This document shows, piece by piece, positions 1 through 8,815 of a stretch of 48,851 nt of DNA. The DNA comes from an uncultured Cytophagales bacterium (GTDB lineage: Bacteria > Bacteroidota > Bacteroidia > Cytophagales > Bernardetiaceae). The stretch covers positions 1 through 48,851 of the forward strand of contig CAKZOK010000138.1 of NCBI GenBank assembly GCA_937136415.1, written 5' to 3'. A program made the translations under genes and the position numbers. Each line of letters starts with the position of its first letter. Position 1 is the first letter of the stretch. The notes under the pieces were generated by a model. It was not told where the DNA came from. It did not search any database and saw nothing but the letters and a program-made list of their open reading frames with translations.

Positions 1-13
1 ACAGGGAAAAACA

Positions 14-50
14 CCGTTCGTTGGTGTTTTAGCGTAGCGACACCAACAAC
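14..50. repeat. Short palindromic repeat, copy 1
   Basis: An 8-bp perfect inverted repeat (arms 20-27 and 40-47, GTTGGTGT / ACACCAAC) encloses a TTTAGCGTAGCG core. The 31 bases at 20-50 recur at 1586-1616 with a single difference. It lies just past the stop of the DUF420 gene, so as RNA it could form the 3' hairpin of the cytochrome oxidase transcript. Confidence 0.7.
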
Positions 51-93
51 TTTTTAACTCATGTCCAGTACTCTATACTTTTTTATGACTTAA

Positions 94-660
94 TTATAAA
101 GGTTGATAATACGGACTTATCATAAAATAGACGGTTACACCTGTGATTGCAACATACGTCCAGATTGGAAATGTCCATTTTACAATTTTTTTATGGCTGT
201 CAATTTTTCCTATCCAAGCAAAATAAATTGCCCACAAAACCAAAGGAACAACTACAATAGAAAGTAAAATATGAGTAATAAGTAAGAATAAATAAAATCC
301 TCTAACGAAGCCTTCGCCACCAAATTTTGTAGAGGGAACAGAGGCATGATAAATTACATAAGAAATCAAAAATAATGAAGACAAGGTAAAAGCTGTCATC
401 ATAAGTCCTCTATGAAGTTTGATATTTTTGGTTTTGATAGCAAAAAAACCAGCAATCAAACAAAGTGAAGTAATGGAATTAAAGACAGCGTTGATATGAG
501 GCAGAATACGAGTATTAAAGCCAAAATCAATCTTACTTTCATTATTGAGAGAGAGCAAAACAGCCACAAGCAAAGGCACAACAACCGACAAAATTCCGAT
601 TGTCCATTTCATTGTTGGATTAGTTTGTGATTGGTTGTTGGAGTGGATATTTGTATTCAT
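94..660 (-). CDS. DUF420 family membrane protein
   Basis: A 188-residue integral membrane protein with about five hydrophobic segments after a short Asn/Gln-rich N-terminus. Histidines sit at the membrane edge (LPHINAVFNS near residue 54, KLHRGLM near 83, VIYHASVP near 103 and LLITHILLS near 129), the pattern of the DUF420 family. Members of that family are encoded with haem-copper oxidases, and some relatives help cytochrome oxidase assembly or haem a maturation. It is last in the minus-strand run subunit III - subunit IV - SCO - DUF420, 59 bases after the SCO stop. A role in oxidase biogenesis is inferred from family and position; no catalytic residue can be assigned. Confidence 0.85.
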   Translation of the reverse strand: MNTNIHSNNQSQTNPTMKWTIGILSVVVPLLVAVLLSLNNESKIDFGFNTRILPHINAVFNSITSLCLIAGFFAIKTKNIKLHRGLMMTAFTLSSLFLISYVIYHASVPSTKFGGEGFVRGFYLFLLITHILLSIVVVPLVLWAIYFAWIGKIDSHKKIVKWTFPIWTYVAITGVTVYFMISPYYQPL

Positions 661-719
661 TTTTTTATAGATTTAGTACTTGCTAACATGGCAGGATAAA
701 ATAAACATGCTTGTCTATC

Positions 720-1415
720 TTATTTTTCATCTTCTAATTGCAACACTTGTATTTCGTGGATAAGTCTATCTACATCAACCAATTCAGTTCCTTTGTAATA
801 CCCTCTAATTTGTCCTTTTTTATCCACCAAAACAAAACGCTCCGAATGGTCGATATTTACATACGTATCTTTCTTTTCGGCAGGTAGAAAGTAACTACAT
901 TTTGCTTGCTCAAAAATCTGTTCTTCTGTTCCTGTCAAGAAATACCATTTTGAGTTATCTGCGCCATACTTTGCAGCATACTGATTCAAAATTTCTGGTG
1001 TATCATAGGTTGGGTCAATGCTATAAGAAATAATTTTTATGTCTTTATCGTCTTTGAATGCTTCTTGTACACGGATAAGTTCAGAAGCCATTTTCGGGCA
1101 AATATTTTGAGTACAACGAGTAAGAATAAAGTTTGCAACATAAATAGTTCCTCTCAAATCTTTTTGAGTAATTGTTTTTCCCTCTTGATTGGTAAGAGAA
1201 AAAGGAATTGTTCGATGTGTAGAATCTTCAAAATTAGGCTGACAGCCTGAAGCCTCTATAAATGTAGGGTCAAATTCGGGCAAACGCAAACTGTACATGA
1301 TTGGAAGCGTTTTGTGCTTTGTTTGTCCTGTCCAAAGAAAAGCAATAAATAAGGCAGGAAGAACTAAAATGATGAGTAAAATAGCTAAACTTTTATAATT
1401 TTTTTGCTCTGACAT
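720..1415 (-). CDS. SCO1/SenC family copper chaperone with an unusual CxxxxC site
   Basis: A 231-residue membrane-anchored protein with one N-terminal transmembrane segment (residues about 10-28) and a thioredoxin-fold domain. Such proteins deliver copper to the CuA centre of oxidase subunit II, or reduce its cysteines, outside the inner membrane. Fold landmarks are present: FSLTNQEGKTIT, YSIDPTYDTP, and the conserved copper-ligand histidine in NIDHSERFVLVD. The metal-binding motif reads TRCTQNICPKM, so four residues separate the cysteines, whereas the family normally has CxxxCP. I checked this on the reverse complement near 1105-1135. It lies in the oxidase operon between the subunit IV and DUF420 genes. 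The family call is secure; the effect of the extra residue is unknown. Confidence 0.9.
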   Translation of the reverse strand: MSEQKNYKSLAILLIILVLPALFIAFLWTGQTKHKTLPIMYSLRLPEFDPTFIEASGCQPNFEDSTHRTIPFSLTNQEGKTITQKDLRGTIYVANFILTRCTQNICPKMASELIRVQEAFKDDKDIKIISYSIDPTYDTPEILNQYAAKYGADNSKWYFLTGTEEQIFEQAKCSYFLPAEKKDTYVNIDHSERFVLVDKKGQIRGYYKGTELVDVDRLIHEIQVLQLEDEK

Positions 1416-1582
1416 AATTTATATTTTTTATTTATATTTTTCACAAACAAAAATGTTTCTTATAGTGCTGCTAAAAAAACAGAAGCTACAAGAAACATTT
1501 TAGGTGGTGTTACACAAAGTATGATTTTTTTAAAGCGTTTTAGAATAGCAAAATTATACAACTAAAAACTACCCACCATGCC

Positions 1583-1616
1583 GTTGTTGGTGTTTTAGCG
1601 AAGCGACACCAACAAC
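1583..1616. repeat. Short palindromic repeat, copy 2
   Basis: An 11-bp perfect inverted repeat (1583-1593 GTTGTTGGTGT, 1606-1616 ACACCAACAAC) around TTTAGCGAAGCG. It is in the 295-base gap between the subunit IV and SCO genes. It matches copy 1 at 20-50, and a degenerate reverse-orientation copy lies at 26831-26861. I see no gene in 1416-1710. Confidence 0.75.
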
Positions 1617-1710
1617 CAAATAACTTATCATACTTTTTACAACACCACTACATTTTTTATTCAAATCCCTTTTTTTGTTCCCTTTTTTGGAGGGGGTTAG
1701 GAGCAGGGTA

Positions 1711-2049
1711 TTACATGACTAACTCTGGAAAACGTATTCCAAAAATAGTAGTTCCTTCTATAAGCATAGACAAAATTAGCCAAAATATAAAAACAGTTGG
1801 AGCTAAAAGAGCATAAATAAGATATTTGTGTTCGTGTTTGAGGTGCATAAACTCAGCTACAATATAAGCAGCTTTTACGAGTGTAAGCAAAATAAATACG
1901 ATATTTCTATAAATGCTTGGGGCGATAGTAAAAGCAATAACATATTCTATTGCTGTAACGACAGCCAAAAGACCTGCTACCATCCAAATTCTTTGGATAT
2001 TTTTAGAACGTTGTTCTTTTGGGCTAAGTGATGAATCTACGTGAGCCAT
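1711..2049 (-). CDS. Cytochrome c oxidase subunit IV family protein
   Basis: A 112-residue protein with three predicted transmembrane helices (residues about 22-42, 51-70 and 80-100) and the motif FMHLKHEHK before the third helix. This motif is typical of the small subunit IV of bacterial caa3/aa3-type oxidases (COX4 pro family). The subunit has no redox centre and stabilises the complex. It lies 185 bases downstream of the subunit III gene and points the same way, with SCO and DUF420 genes following, so it belongs to the same oxidase operon. ATG start; the length is normal for the family. Confidence 0.9.
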   Translation of the reverse strand: MAHVDSSLSPKEQRSKNIQRIWMVAGLLAVVTAIEYVIAFTIAPSIYRNIVFILLTLVKAAYIVAEFMHLKHEHKYLIYALLAPTVFIFWLILSMLIEGTTIFGIRFPELVM

Positions 2050-2196
2050 AATTTTATTTTTTTGATATTAGTAAATGTAGAGTAGATTTTTGCTTCTTTA
2101 TAAGATACAAATTGTTTTGTAAATGAAAATTAAATAGAATACTTAAATTCTAAACTACTTTTAGATTAGTGATTTACAATCGTAATTTTTAATTTG

Positions 2197-2232
2197 TAAT
2201 TAGCTTTGCTGCTTTGGCAAGTCGTAATCGAT
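2197..2232. repeat. Dispersed intergenic repeat (TAATTAGCTT type), copy 1
   Basis: These 36 bases match 19645-19680 at 29 positions, sharing TAATTAGCTTyGCTG and a CGAT end. Both copies are intergenic: this one ends at the stop of the subunit III gene, the other lies between susD and the FadL-like gene. The function is unknown. Confidence 0.5.
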
Positions 2233-2234
2233 TT

Positions 2235-3029
2235 CTATACAAGATAGAAAAATGTAAATACAAATACCCAAACTAAATCTACAAAGTGCCAGTACAATCC
2301 TACTTTTTCTACCATTTCGTAGTGTCCTGTACGACGATAAACACCCATTACTACATTATAAAAAATGATAATATTCAAGATTACTCCGATAAGTACGTGG
2401 CAACCATGGAAACCAGTAATAAAGAAGAAAAAGTCTGCAAAAAGTGGTGGTCCATATTGGTTTTGAACCAAGTTAGCACCAAAGCCCGTCGAACGAGCTA
2501 CCTCGTCCATACTTGTAACAAACATTTCAGTTCCATGAATAAAGTGAGCCCATTCCCACGCTTGGCAGCTAAGAAAAGCAACACCACCTAAGATAGTCCA
2601 AAGCATCCATTTTTCTACTTCTGCTTGTCTTTCATCTTCATTAAGAGCTGGGCTATGACCTGCCTCAACAGCCAAAACCATAGTAACACTACTCATAATC
2701 AGAATAAAAGTCATGATACCAACAAAAACAAGAGGGGCATCTATGCCATGAAAAAGAGGCATAGAATTAAATACTTTTTCTGGAATAGGCCAATAGGCTT
2801 GAGAAAATATAAATTCACTTGCTTCTCCTTGAAATGAAGGAAAAGAAAAACGAGCTACTCCATACGAAATAAGAAAAGCTCCAAAGGTAAAGACATCGGA
2901 AAGGAGGAAAAACCACATCATTAGTTTTCCATAACTTGCCTTTAATGGTTCGTTTCCACCGTCCCACATGCTACGCACAGGCGCATTCATTTGTGGTGTA
3001 GTAGAGTCTGCAATAACTTCTGCTGCCAT
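2235..3029 (-). CDS. Cytochrome c oxidase subunit III (haem-copper oxidase)
   Basis: A 264-residue inner-membrane protein with about six or seven helices. Subunit III signatures are visible: KLMMWFFLLSDVFTFGAFL near the first helix, FFITGFHGCHVLIGV in the penultimate region, and the C-terminal YWHFVDLVWVFVFTFFYLV. It carries no redox cofactor and keeps the proton uptake path of subunit I functional. It is the first gene of the minus-strand oxidase run; the next gene upstream (from 3303) points the other way. Subunits I and II are therefore not beside it and must be encoded elsewhere. I found no TAnnTTTG promoter in the 273-base divergent gap. Confidence 0.93.
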   Translation of the reverse strand: MAAEVIADSTTPQMNAPVRSMWDGGNEPLKASYGKLMMWFFLLSDVFTFGAFLISYGVARFSFPSFQGEASEFIFSQAYWPIPEKVFNSMPLFHGIDAPLVFVGIMTFILIMSSVTMVLAVEAGHSPALNEDERQAEVEKWMLWTILGGVAFLSCQAWEWAHFIHGTEMFVTSMDEVARSTGFGANLVQNQYGPPLFADFFFFITGFHGCHVLIGVILNIIIFYNVVMGVYRRTGHYEMVEKVGLYWHFVDLVWVFVFTFFYLV

Positions 3030-3302
3030 TGTATAAGTTGTATATAGATTTTTGTAATAAGATTTTTTAATAAAATAAAAGTAAGACTAATTTTGTTTTG
3101 AATTTCTTCGCATCTTTCATCTTAGTTTTAATTTGATTTATTGTGTAAAATTAGTTAGAAAACTGCAAAATTCCTTATGTTAGACTATTAAAATATAGAT
3201 TTTTTTATAACTTTTTGAATTTAACCTACTTAAATTGTTGTAAATCAGTTTGTTTGTGAAAAAATCAACTTTGTTTTTATTCAAAAAAACTCTATTAATA
3301 AT

Positions 3303-4031
3303 ATGCCTACTTCTACTTTGAAGAAAATTTATGCAAAAAATATTGCCCTTCTTCGTTTTTTGTTTAGCCTTCTTGTCAATGCTTTTACATTTTTTGGAAT
3401 CATCTACTGGAAATGGAGTTTCTTTACAGTCATTTATTTGTACTGGGCAGAAGAAGTAATTCGTATTATTTTTAGCTTAATAGAAAACAGAATTGAATAC
3501 CATAAAAAATTGATACCAAAGTTAAAATTTCAAACAATCAATAAAGCAACTCTGACAATGCTTTTTCCCATGTTTATTTATTTTGTTTTTATTATTGTAA
3601 TTGTTGGAATTATTGCTGCTCCAAATCATGATGTTGTGATAGATAATTTAATTACAATACTTTTTAAAAATACAGAATTTAATCTTAATTTAATTTTAGC
3701 CATTCTTAGCGAAGTCATAATTTTAGTATATCTATTAATTAAAAATAATTCTGAAAAACAAAGTAAAGATGTTTTGAATATATCATTCGAAAAAGATACA
3801 GAAGAGTACCAAAACAGTTTGACTGAGAGCCAAAATCAATCATTTTCTACTCAAATGATAGTTTTACATCTCTCTATTATTCTGGGTACATTTCTTTACC
3901 TTGTTGCCAACACAGATAAATTACCAATTCAAATAGATTTGGGAGAAGCTGGAAAGTTTGCTTTTGTGATTGTTTTTGCAACTATACAAACGATAGCAGA
4001 AGTGTTAGTTTTTGTGAAGAGTAGGAAATGA
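3303..4031 (+). CDS. Polytopic membrane protein, possibly DUF6498-like
   Basis: A 242-residue hydrophobic protein with about six transmembrane segments. A first pair of helices contains YWKWSFFTVIYLYWAEEVIRI. Aromatic-rich YW..E motifs of this kind occur in the DUF6498 family, but I am not certain of membership. The middle (residues about 155-185) is a charged loop with many Ser/Gln/Glu residues, followed by two more helices and a short basic tail. There is no signal peptide or catalytic motif. It is divergent from the oxidase operon and 135 bases before the next hypothetical gene. Function unknown. Confidence 0.6.
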   Translation: MPTSTLKKIYAKNIALLRFLFSLLVNAFTFFGIIYWKWSFFTVIYLYWAEEVIRIIFSLIENRIEYHKKLIPKLKFQTINKATLTMLFPMFIYFVFIIVIVGIIAAPNHDVVIDNLITILFKNTEFNLNLILAILSEVIILVYLLIKNNSEKQSKDVLNISFEKDTEEYQNSLTESQNQSFSTQMIVLHLSIILGTFLYLVANTDKLPIQIDLGEAGKFAFVIVFATIQTIAEVLVFVKSRK

Positions 4032-4166
4032 TTGTTCATAATTGAAATTTTTTTGAGCAAAAGGCTAAAGCATTTTCTCTACAAATTAAAATTCTGTAAT
4101 TTTAGCACGATTTTTTGAGTACTTATTTCAGATTCATTAATTATCAAAACTAATTACCCTTATTCA

Positions 4167-4667
4167 ATGAAATTTCTAGTTCCTATCCTTCTAATAAGTA
4201 TTTTAAGCCTTTCCTTTATATCTAAAAAAACATTTCAAACCGACAAAAATCAAATTACAGTAAAAGAATTTATTTCCTTTTTCGAAAATCGTACAAATCC
4301 AGATGATATTGATAAAGAAATTGGTAAGAAAGAATGGATTTATGTTAGTTCGGAAAAACACGGAGCTACACAAGTAGATATGTGGATGTTCGAAATCTAT
4401 TATCATAATGTTCAGTATATTATGCAAAGTATTTTTTCTTCACAAAAAGGACTAAAAACAAATCAATTACAACTTCATTTTCAGAATCGTCAGCCGTATG
4501 AAGATTTTATTGCTCAATTTGTAGATTTTAGACTAGACCAGTTCAAACAAGAGAAAAAAGGAAATATTTATATAACACATTATAAAAATGATAAATATTT
4601 TGTTTATACAATTATTGATAGAGCGCAAAAAATGCCTTATCGGGTTACGATTGCAGAATTACCTTAA
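4167..4667 (+). CDS. Hypothetical exported protein
   Basis: A 166-residue protein with an N-terminal hydrophobic stretch (residues about 3-18, FLVPILLISILSLSF) that looks like a signal peptide or anchor. It has no lipobox cysteine. The rest is polar and rich in aromatic and Lys residues, with no cysteines and no motif that I recognise. ATG start. It is followed after 94 bases by another hypothetical gene. The function cannot be assigned; a periplasmic or surface location is inferred from the N-terminus only. Confidence 0.6.
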   Translation: MKFLVPILLISILSLSFISKKTFQTDKNQITVKEFISFFENRTNPDDIDKEIGKKEWIYVSSEKHGATQVDMWMFEIYYHNVQYIMQSIFSSQKGLKTNQLQLHFQNRQPYEDFIAQFVDFRLDQFKQEKKGNIYITHYKNDKYFVYTIIDRAQKMPYRVTIAELP

Positions 4668-4761
4668 CAAATCGTAACTTAGCAACATTTTCTAATAAAT
4701 GGGTAATCATTTCTGAATTATATTCATAATTTTTAAATCGTAAATCATAATTTTTTAATTT

Positions 4762-5355
4762 ATGGCTGAATCAATATTAATACTTATTTTCATTGTCTTT
4801 ATTATTTTGTTTGCTGTTTATTCTCGTACCAAAAAATTGAGACAAAATTTTAGGCACAATATGGAAGACGAAGAAGTCGCTATCGAACCAGCAGAACCAA
4901 AAGCTAGGCGTTCGTTGGAGGATACATTAAAGGCTCTTCGCCAGCCTCATTATCTTCCAAAAATAGAAGAAGAAGAAAACCCTGCCGAAAATCTTTTGCA
5001 AGAAGTAAGGCAGCGTAGAGCAAAAGAGCTGGCAGAACGAAACAAAAGTTTGAAAGATATTCCTGAAAAAAAACCAATTATTCCTCAGTTGGGAAATCCT
5101 ATTGTCGAAAGCCCAGAAACAAGGCGTTTGAAAGAACAATTAAATCGTGGGATTCAGAGCGAGCAAGATGTAGATAATGCTATGAATAGAGGAGGGCAAA
5201 AACCTAGAAACTATTCTATGAGCAGCGAAACAGGGCATCAAGACAAATATGAAAGACCACAAAGTTCGGGTAATAAATATAAGAATATGATGCAAAGTTC
5301 AGAATCTGTACGAGATGCCTTTATAGCTTCTGAAGTTTTTAAAACTAAATTTTGA
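4762..5355 (+). CDS. Single-pass membrane protein with long charged cytoplasmic tail
   Basis: A 197-residue protein: one transmembrane helix at residues about 4-21, a basic stretch (RTKKLRQNFRH), then a low-complexity, highly charged tail rich in Glu, Arg and Pro. The tail predicts coiled or disordered structure. The last residues, ESVRDAFIASEVFKTKF, resemble a short helical ending (RDAF..SEI..) that I recall from several Bacteroidota hypothetical proteins. That ending suggests a conserved docking peptide, but this is inference. No enzyme motif is present. Confidence 0.6.
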   Translation: MAESILILIFIVFIILFAVYSRTKKLRQNFRHNMEDEEVAIEPAEPKARRSLEDTLKALRQPHYLPKIEEEENPAENLLQEVRQRRAKELAERNKSLKDIPEKKPIIPQLGNPIVESPETRRLKEQLNRGIQSEQDVDNAMNRGGQKPRNYSMSSETGHQDKYERPQSSGNKYKNMMQSSESVRDAFIASEVFKTKF

Positions 5356-5437
5356 TTTCTATCTAATTATTTATAAATAAAATACAAATATAGTTTGCTG
5401 ATTCCCTTATCAAAGCAAGCTAATTTGGTTCTGAATT

Positions 5438-7231
5438 ATGTACAAATCCCTTGTTTATATTTTTTGTCTGTGTAGTTTTTTTATTTCTTTTTTTGGAGAG
5501 AATAGAAAAACAATAGCTCAAAATTCATTTAAAAGTCAAAATTCGTCTTTCGAAAAAATCAACAAAACTAAAGGTCAAAAAATAGAATTTATTTTAGACA
5601 AAACTTTGAGAGGACATTCGACAGGTGTACAGAACATTCGTTTTAGCCCTGATGGAAAATGGATTGCTTCGGCTTCCCTTGACCAAACAGTTATTATTTG
5701 GGACGTAAAAACAGGGCTTTTAAGGCATCGTTTGCGTTCTCATTCGGCAGGTGTTTATGAGGTTACTTTTAATAAAAGTGGTGATTTGTTGGCGAGTGCT
5801 TCCGAAGATGGAACAGTTTGTTTGTGGGATTCTCGTCGTGGCAAACTTTTAGGAACATACAAAAACAAGCCTTTGTCTTTATCAAATGGGCTTCTTTTGC
5901 GTTCGGTTTCTTTTGTTGTTTTTTCTCCAAATAATAAATATTTGTATTTTGGTGGCGACAATGGCTACATTATGCGTGTTCGAATTGATATTGCGAATCA
6001 GATTCCTACACAGGTTTTTTCTATTAATTCAGAAAAAGATTTACTTTCAAATACCATTACAGGAGGTACAATAGCTAGTACAGGAAAAGAATTAATTTTT
6101 AGTGTTGATCATTATGTGTATGCTATTTCGCTTCAAAATCATCAATTTGTGCGCCGTTTTCATCATTCCAAATCAGATATAAATGATATTGTAGTTGGTG
6201 CAAAGGCGAATCAAATTACGGGGTGGGGTTTCGATGGAACGCTTGTTACATGGGATTATTTTACTACAAAAAAGATAGATGTTTTTAAGGTTGCGCCCAA
6301 AGAAAATTATAGTGCAGCTTCGTATAGTAAAGATGGAAAGTGGGTAGCAACAGGAGCAAATGGAAAGGTTGCCAAAATTTGGGATACCAAAACAAAAGAA
6401 AATCTGGCAATACTTACAGAGCATAAAAAAGTAGTGCGAGTATGCCGTTTTAGCCCCATTGAAAACAAAGTTGCAACAGCTTCTTATGATGGACGAATCT
6501 ATATTTGGAAAGAAAAAACAGAAAAAGATGAGCTAAAAGAGATAGAAAAACAAGACGCTAAAATATTAGCAAGTACAAATAAAACAGAGCAGAAAGAAGA
6601 AGTTATAATAAATGCTAGTCCAAATATTAGTTCTGCAAAAGGAGGCTGTGATACTGTTTTTGTGGACAGGGTTGTCGAAAAAATAGTTGAAAAACCTATT
6701 TATTTTGAGGCGAAAGTGGATAAGGATTGGAATACAACCTTTGCAAAAGTCAAAGAGCTGATTGTTTATGTTCGTGATACAGTATATGTTAGAGATACAG
6801 TTTACCAAAATGTTTTTGTAACAATAGACCCCAAAAAAGAAACTCAAGATACAAAAGAAACCAAACTTGATAAGCAATTTCAAGTAGGCAAAACACTCAA
6901 TTTTTCTAATATTCAATTTGAAAAAGGAACATCAAAATTACTTTATCAGGCTTATTCAGATTTGGAAAATCTAGTTTTAGTTTTGAAAAAATATCCTAAT
7001 ATGAAAATTATATTGGGTGGACATACAGACAATGTAGGTTTGCATACTGTAAATCTTCGCCTTTCTGGAGAGCGTGTCAAGACTGTTCAAAGTTATTTGA
7101 TTTCAAATGGAATTGCACGTTCACGCATTCAGACACGAGCCTATGGTGGAACAAAACCTATTGCCAGCAACAAAGAAGAAAAAACAAGAAAGTTGAATCG
7201 AAGAGTGGAAATAACTGTTCTTTCAAAATAG
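5438..7231 (+). CDS. WD40 propeller - OmpA fusion, cell-wall anchored
   Basis: A 597-residue protein. An N-terminal hydrophobic segment (residues about 2-20) is a probable signal sequence. Seven WD40-like blades occupy residues about 55-365; the best are LDQTVIIWD, EDGTVCLWD, GKVAKIWD and YDGRIYIW, enough for one closed propeller. A linker (366-485) contains VVEKIVEKP and a tandem VYVRDTVYVRDTVY. The C-terminal OmpA domain (about 488-597) has GGHTDNVG, then LRLSGERV, and ends with RKLNRRVEI, the usual Asp/Arg peptidoglycan-binding pattern. It probably scaffolds protein interactions at the periplasmic face while holding the cell wall. PorE of the type IX system has related parts plus TPR and regulatory domains that are absent here. 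The stop is 3 bases from the convergent methyltransferase stop. Confidence 0.88.
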   Translation: MYKSLVYIFCLCSFFISFFGENRKTIAQNSFKSQNSSFEKINKTKGQKIEFILDKTLRGHSTGVQNIRFSPDGKWIASASLDQTVIIWDVKTGLLRHRLRSHSAGVYEVTFNKSGDLLASASEDGTVCLWDSRRGKLLGTYKNKPLSLSNGLLLRSVSFVVFSPNNKYLYFGGDNGYIMRVRIDIANQIPTQVFSINSEKDLLSNTITGGTIASTGKELIFSVDHYVYAISLQNHQFVRRFHHSKSDINDIVVGAKANQITGWGFDGTLVTWDYFTTKKIDVFKVAPKENYSAASYSKDGKWVATGANGKVAKIWDTKTKENLAILTEHKKVVRVCRFSPIENKVATASYDGRIYIWKEKTEKDELKEIEKQDAKILASTNKTEQKEEVIINASPNISSAKGGCDTVFVDRVVEKIVEKPIYFEAKVDKDWNTTFAKVKELIVYVRDTVYVRDTVYQNVFVTIDPKKETQDTKETKLDKQFQVGKTLNFSNIQFEKGTSKLLYQAYSDLENLVLVLKKYPNMKIILGGHTDNVGLHTVNLRLSGERVKTVQSYLISNGIARSRIQTRAYGGTKPIASNKEEKTRKLNRRVEITVLSK

Positions 7232-7234
7232 AGG

Positions 7235-7882
7235 TTATAGTTGAGCCTTCACAAGCATAGACTTCCAAAGAAAGGGCAAACGACCACATCCTATGAAATG
7301 TGTTACTTTAAAGTCAGCTTCTTCCAAAAGTTGTGTAAGTGTTTTTTTAGACCAAAACTTTATATGTCCTCCGTCCCAAAGAGCACTAAAATGAGTATCC
7401 ATTTTTCCTGTGATTGATAATAAAAGGTTTTTTAGATAACCATGATAAGGTGTCGTGAGCAGTATTTCGCCACCCTTGTTTTGTTGGAGAATATGTTTGC
7501 AGAAAGAAATATATTTTCTTGGGTCATAAAGGTGTTCAATTACTTCAGTCGAGATGATAGTGTCAAATTTAAAATCTACTAGTTCAGTAGGTAAAGAATC
7601 TGTACTCAAATCTTGTAAAAAGAAACGCTTTTTTCCTCCTTGTTCTATTTGACATTCCTTACGTTGATTTGCTATTTTTATTCCATTTTTAGATGCATCA
7701 GTCCCATATACTTCAAAACCATTCTGAAGCAAAATTGCTGTTAACCAGCCATTTCCACAACCGACATCTAAAATTAATTTATTCTTGTTTTTATTTAATA
7801 AAGAAAGGATATTATCTACCAAATAATTTTCTGTATGGTCATTGTTGGCTGTTGTATAACCGTAGTCTTTGTATTGGCTCAT
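7235..7882 (-). CDS. Class I SAM-dependent methyltransferase
   Basis: A 215-residue protein with the Rossmann SAM-binding motif LILDVGCGNGWLTAIL (about residue 38) followed by VYGTDAS, where the acidic residue binds the ribose. The post-motif TIISTEVIEHLYDPRKYI is typical of UbiG/Methyltransf_11-like enzymes. The substrate cannot be read from the sequence; glycan, lipid or quinone precursors are all possible. ATG start at 7882. It is convergent with the WD40-OmpA gene and downstream of the barrel gene on the same strand. Confidence 0.85.
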   Translation of the reverse strand: MSQYKDYGYTTANNDHTENYLVDNILSLLNKNKNKLILDVGCGNGWLTAILLQNGFEVYGTDASKNGIKIANQRKECQIEQGGKKRFFLQDLSTDSLPTELVDFKFDTIISTEVIEHLYDPRKYISFCKHILQQNKGGEILLTTPYHGYLKNLLLSITGKMDTHFSALWDGGHIKFWSKKTLTQLLEEADFKVTHFIGCGRLPFLWKSMLVKAQL

Positions 7883-7920
7883 TGTTTGATTATAAAGAAA
7901 GTTTTGATATTATATTTTAT

Positions 7921-8757
7921 CTATTCTATCCACAAACGCTTATTTGGAATAGTATTTTTACCAAAAGTAAGAGTTGCATGTAGTCCAAAGACAGGAGTTT
8001 GTTGGTTTAGTTTGCGTGTAGGTTTTATTTCTTTTTCATTCATATCAAATTGCGCAAGAGCAATGTATTGTTTGGTATGAAAACCTGCAAAAACTCCCAA
8101 ATAAATATTTTTGTAAATAGGAAAAAGCCATTCTGTTTGTATGCGTTGTTCTTGAAAAAAACGGCGTTCTGAATCTGGGTGTATTTTCTGAATTTCTTTA
8201 AAAAGCTCAAAAGAAATTGTTCCGATAAGTTTTTTTTCTGGATTATTTTTTGAAATATTAAAATATTTATTGGCTGAAAACTGAAAACGAAGCCTAGAAA
8301 TAGGCTTGTAAAAAGAGTTATTTGACAAAATTCTCTCAAAGGCTATTTGTTGCCAAAAAGTAAAATCTATTTTTTTGATAGTAGAATAATGACGCAAATG
8401 ACTACGCAAAGTATTTGTATTAATATTCAATTCAGAATAACGATAAGAAAGCCCACCAATCCATTTTTGAGAAAGTAATCTTTCATAACTTAGGTATAAG
8501 ATTTTTTGATAAAAATAATCCCCATCGGTCATGTTCATAGTAGAACGTTTGCCCAAGGCTCGCACATAAAAAGTGTTTCTTGAGGCAAAATCATTACCTA
8601 AAGTAGTATTTTTATTAAATTTATTTGGACTAATTTGAATAGCCAAGCCTAGCCAAATATCAGTATCCAAACGTACTTTTTCTTTTGGATAATCATTTTG
8701 ACTGTATAAATTCAATGAAACCCAAAAGGTAATAAAAATCAAAATTGTATTTTTCAT
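7921..8757 (-). CDS. Outer-membrane beta-barrel candidate (DUF2490-like)
   Basis: I chose the ATG at 8757 because it places a clear signal peptide first (MKNTILIFITFWVSLNLYSQ, cleavage after about residue 19). The longer frame to 8826 adds 23 polar residues in front. The mature part of about 258 residues is made of alternating amphipathic strands (LSYERLLSQKWIGGLSYRYSEL, LRFQFSANKYF, YLGVFAGFHT) and ends near VFGLHATLTFGK. This is the pattern of a small outer-membrane barrel such as DUF2490. Function unknown. It lies 58 bases downstream of yicC, probably on the same transcript. Confidence 0.65.
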   Translation of the reverse strand: MKNTILIFITFWVSLNLYSQNDYPKEKVRLDTDIWLGLAIQISPNKFNKNTTLGNDFASRNTFYVRALGKRSTMNMTDGDYFYQKILYLSYERLLSQKWIGGLSYRYSELNINTNTLRSHLRHYSTIKKIDFTFWQQIAFERILSNNSFYKPISRLRFQFSANKYFNISKNNPEKKLIGTISFELFKEIQKIHPDSERRFFQEQRIQTEWLFPIYKNIYLGVFAGFHTKQYIALAQFDMNEKEIKPTRKLNQQTPVFGLHATLTFGKNTIPNKRLWIE

Positions 8758-8815
8758 TAAGTAGTAGTATTTAATTTGTATCTGTGTGTATTTTGTTCTG
8801 ATTTTTTTGCCCCAA

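Noticed and set aside
7232..7234. Terminator between the convergent WD40-OmpA and methyltransferase genes
   Set aside because: Only three bases separate the stops and no hairpin with T-run is visible there.
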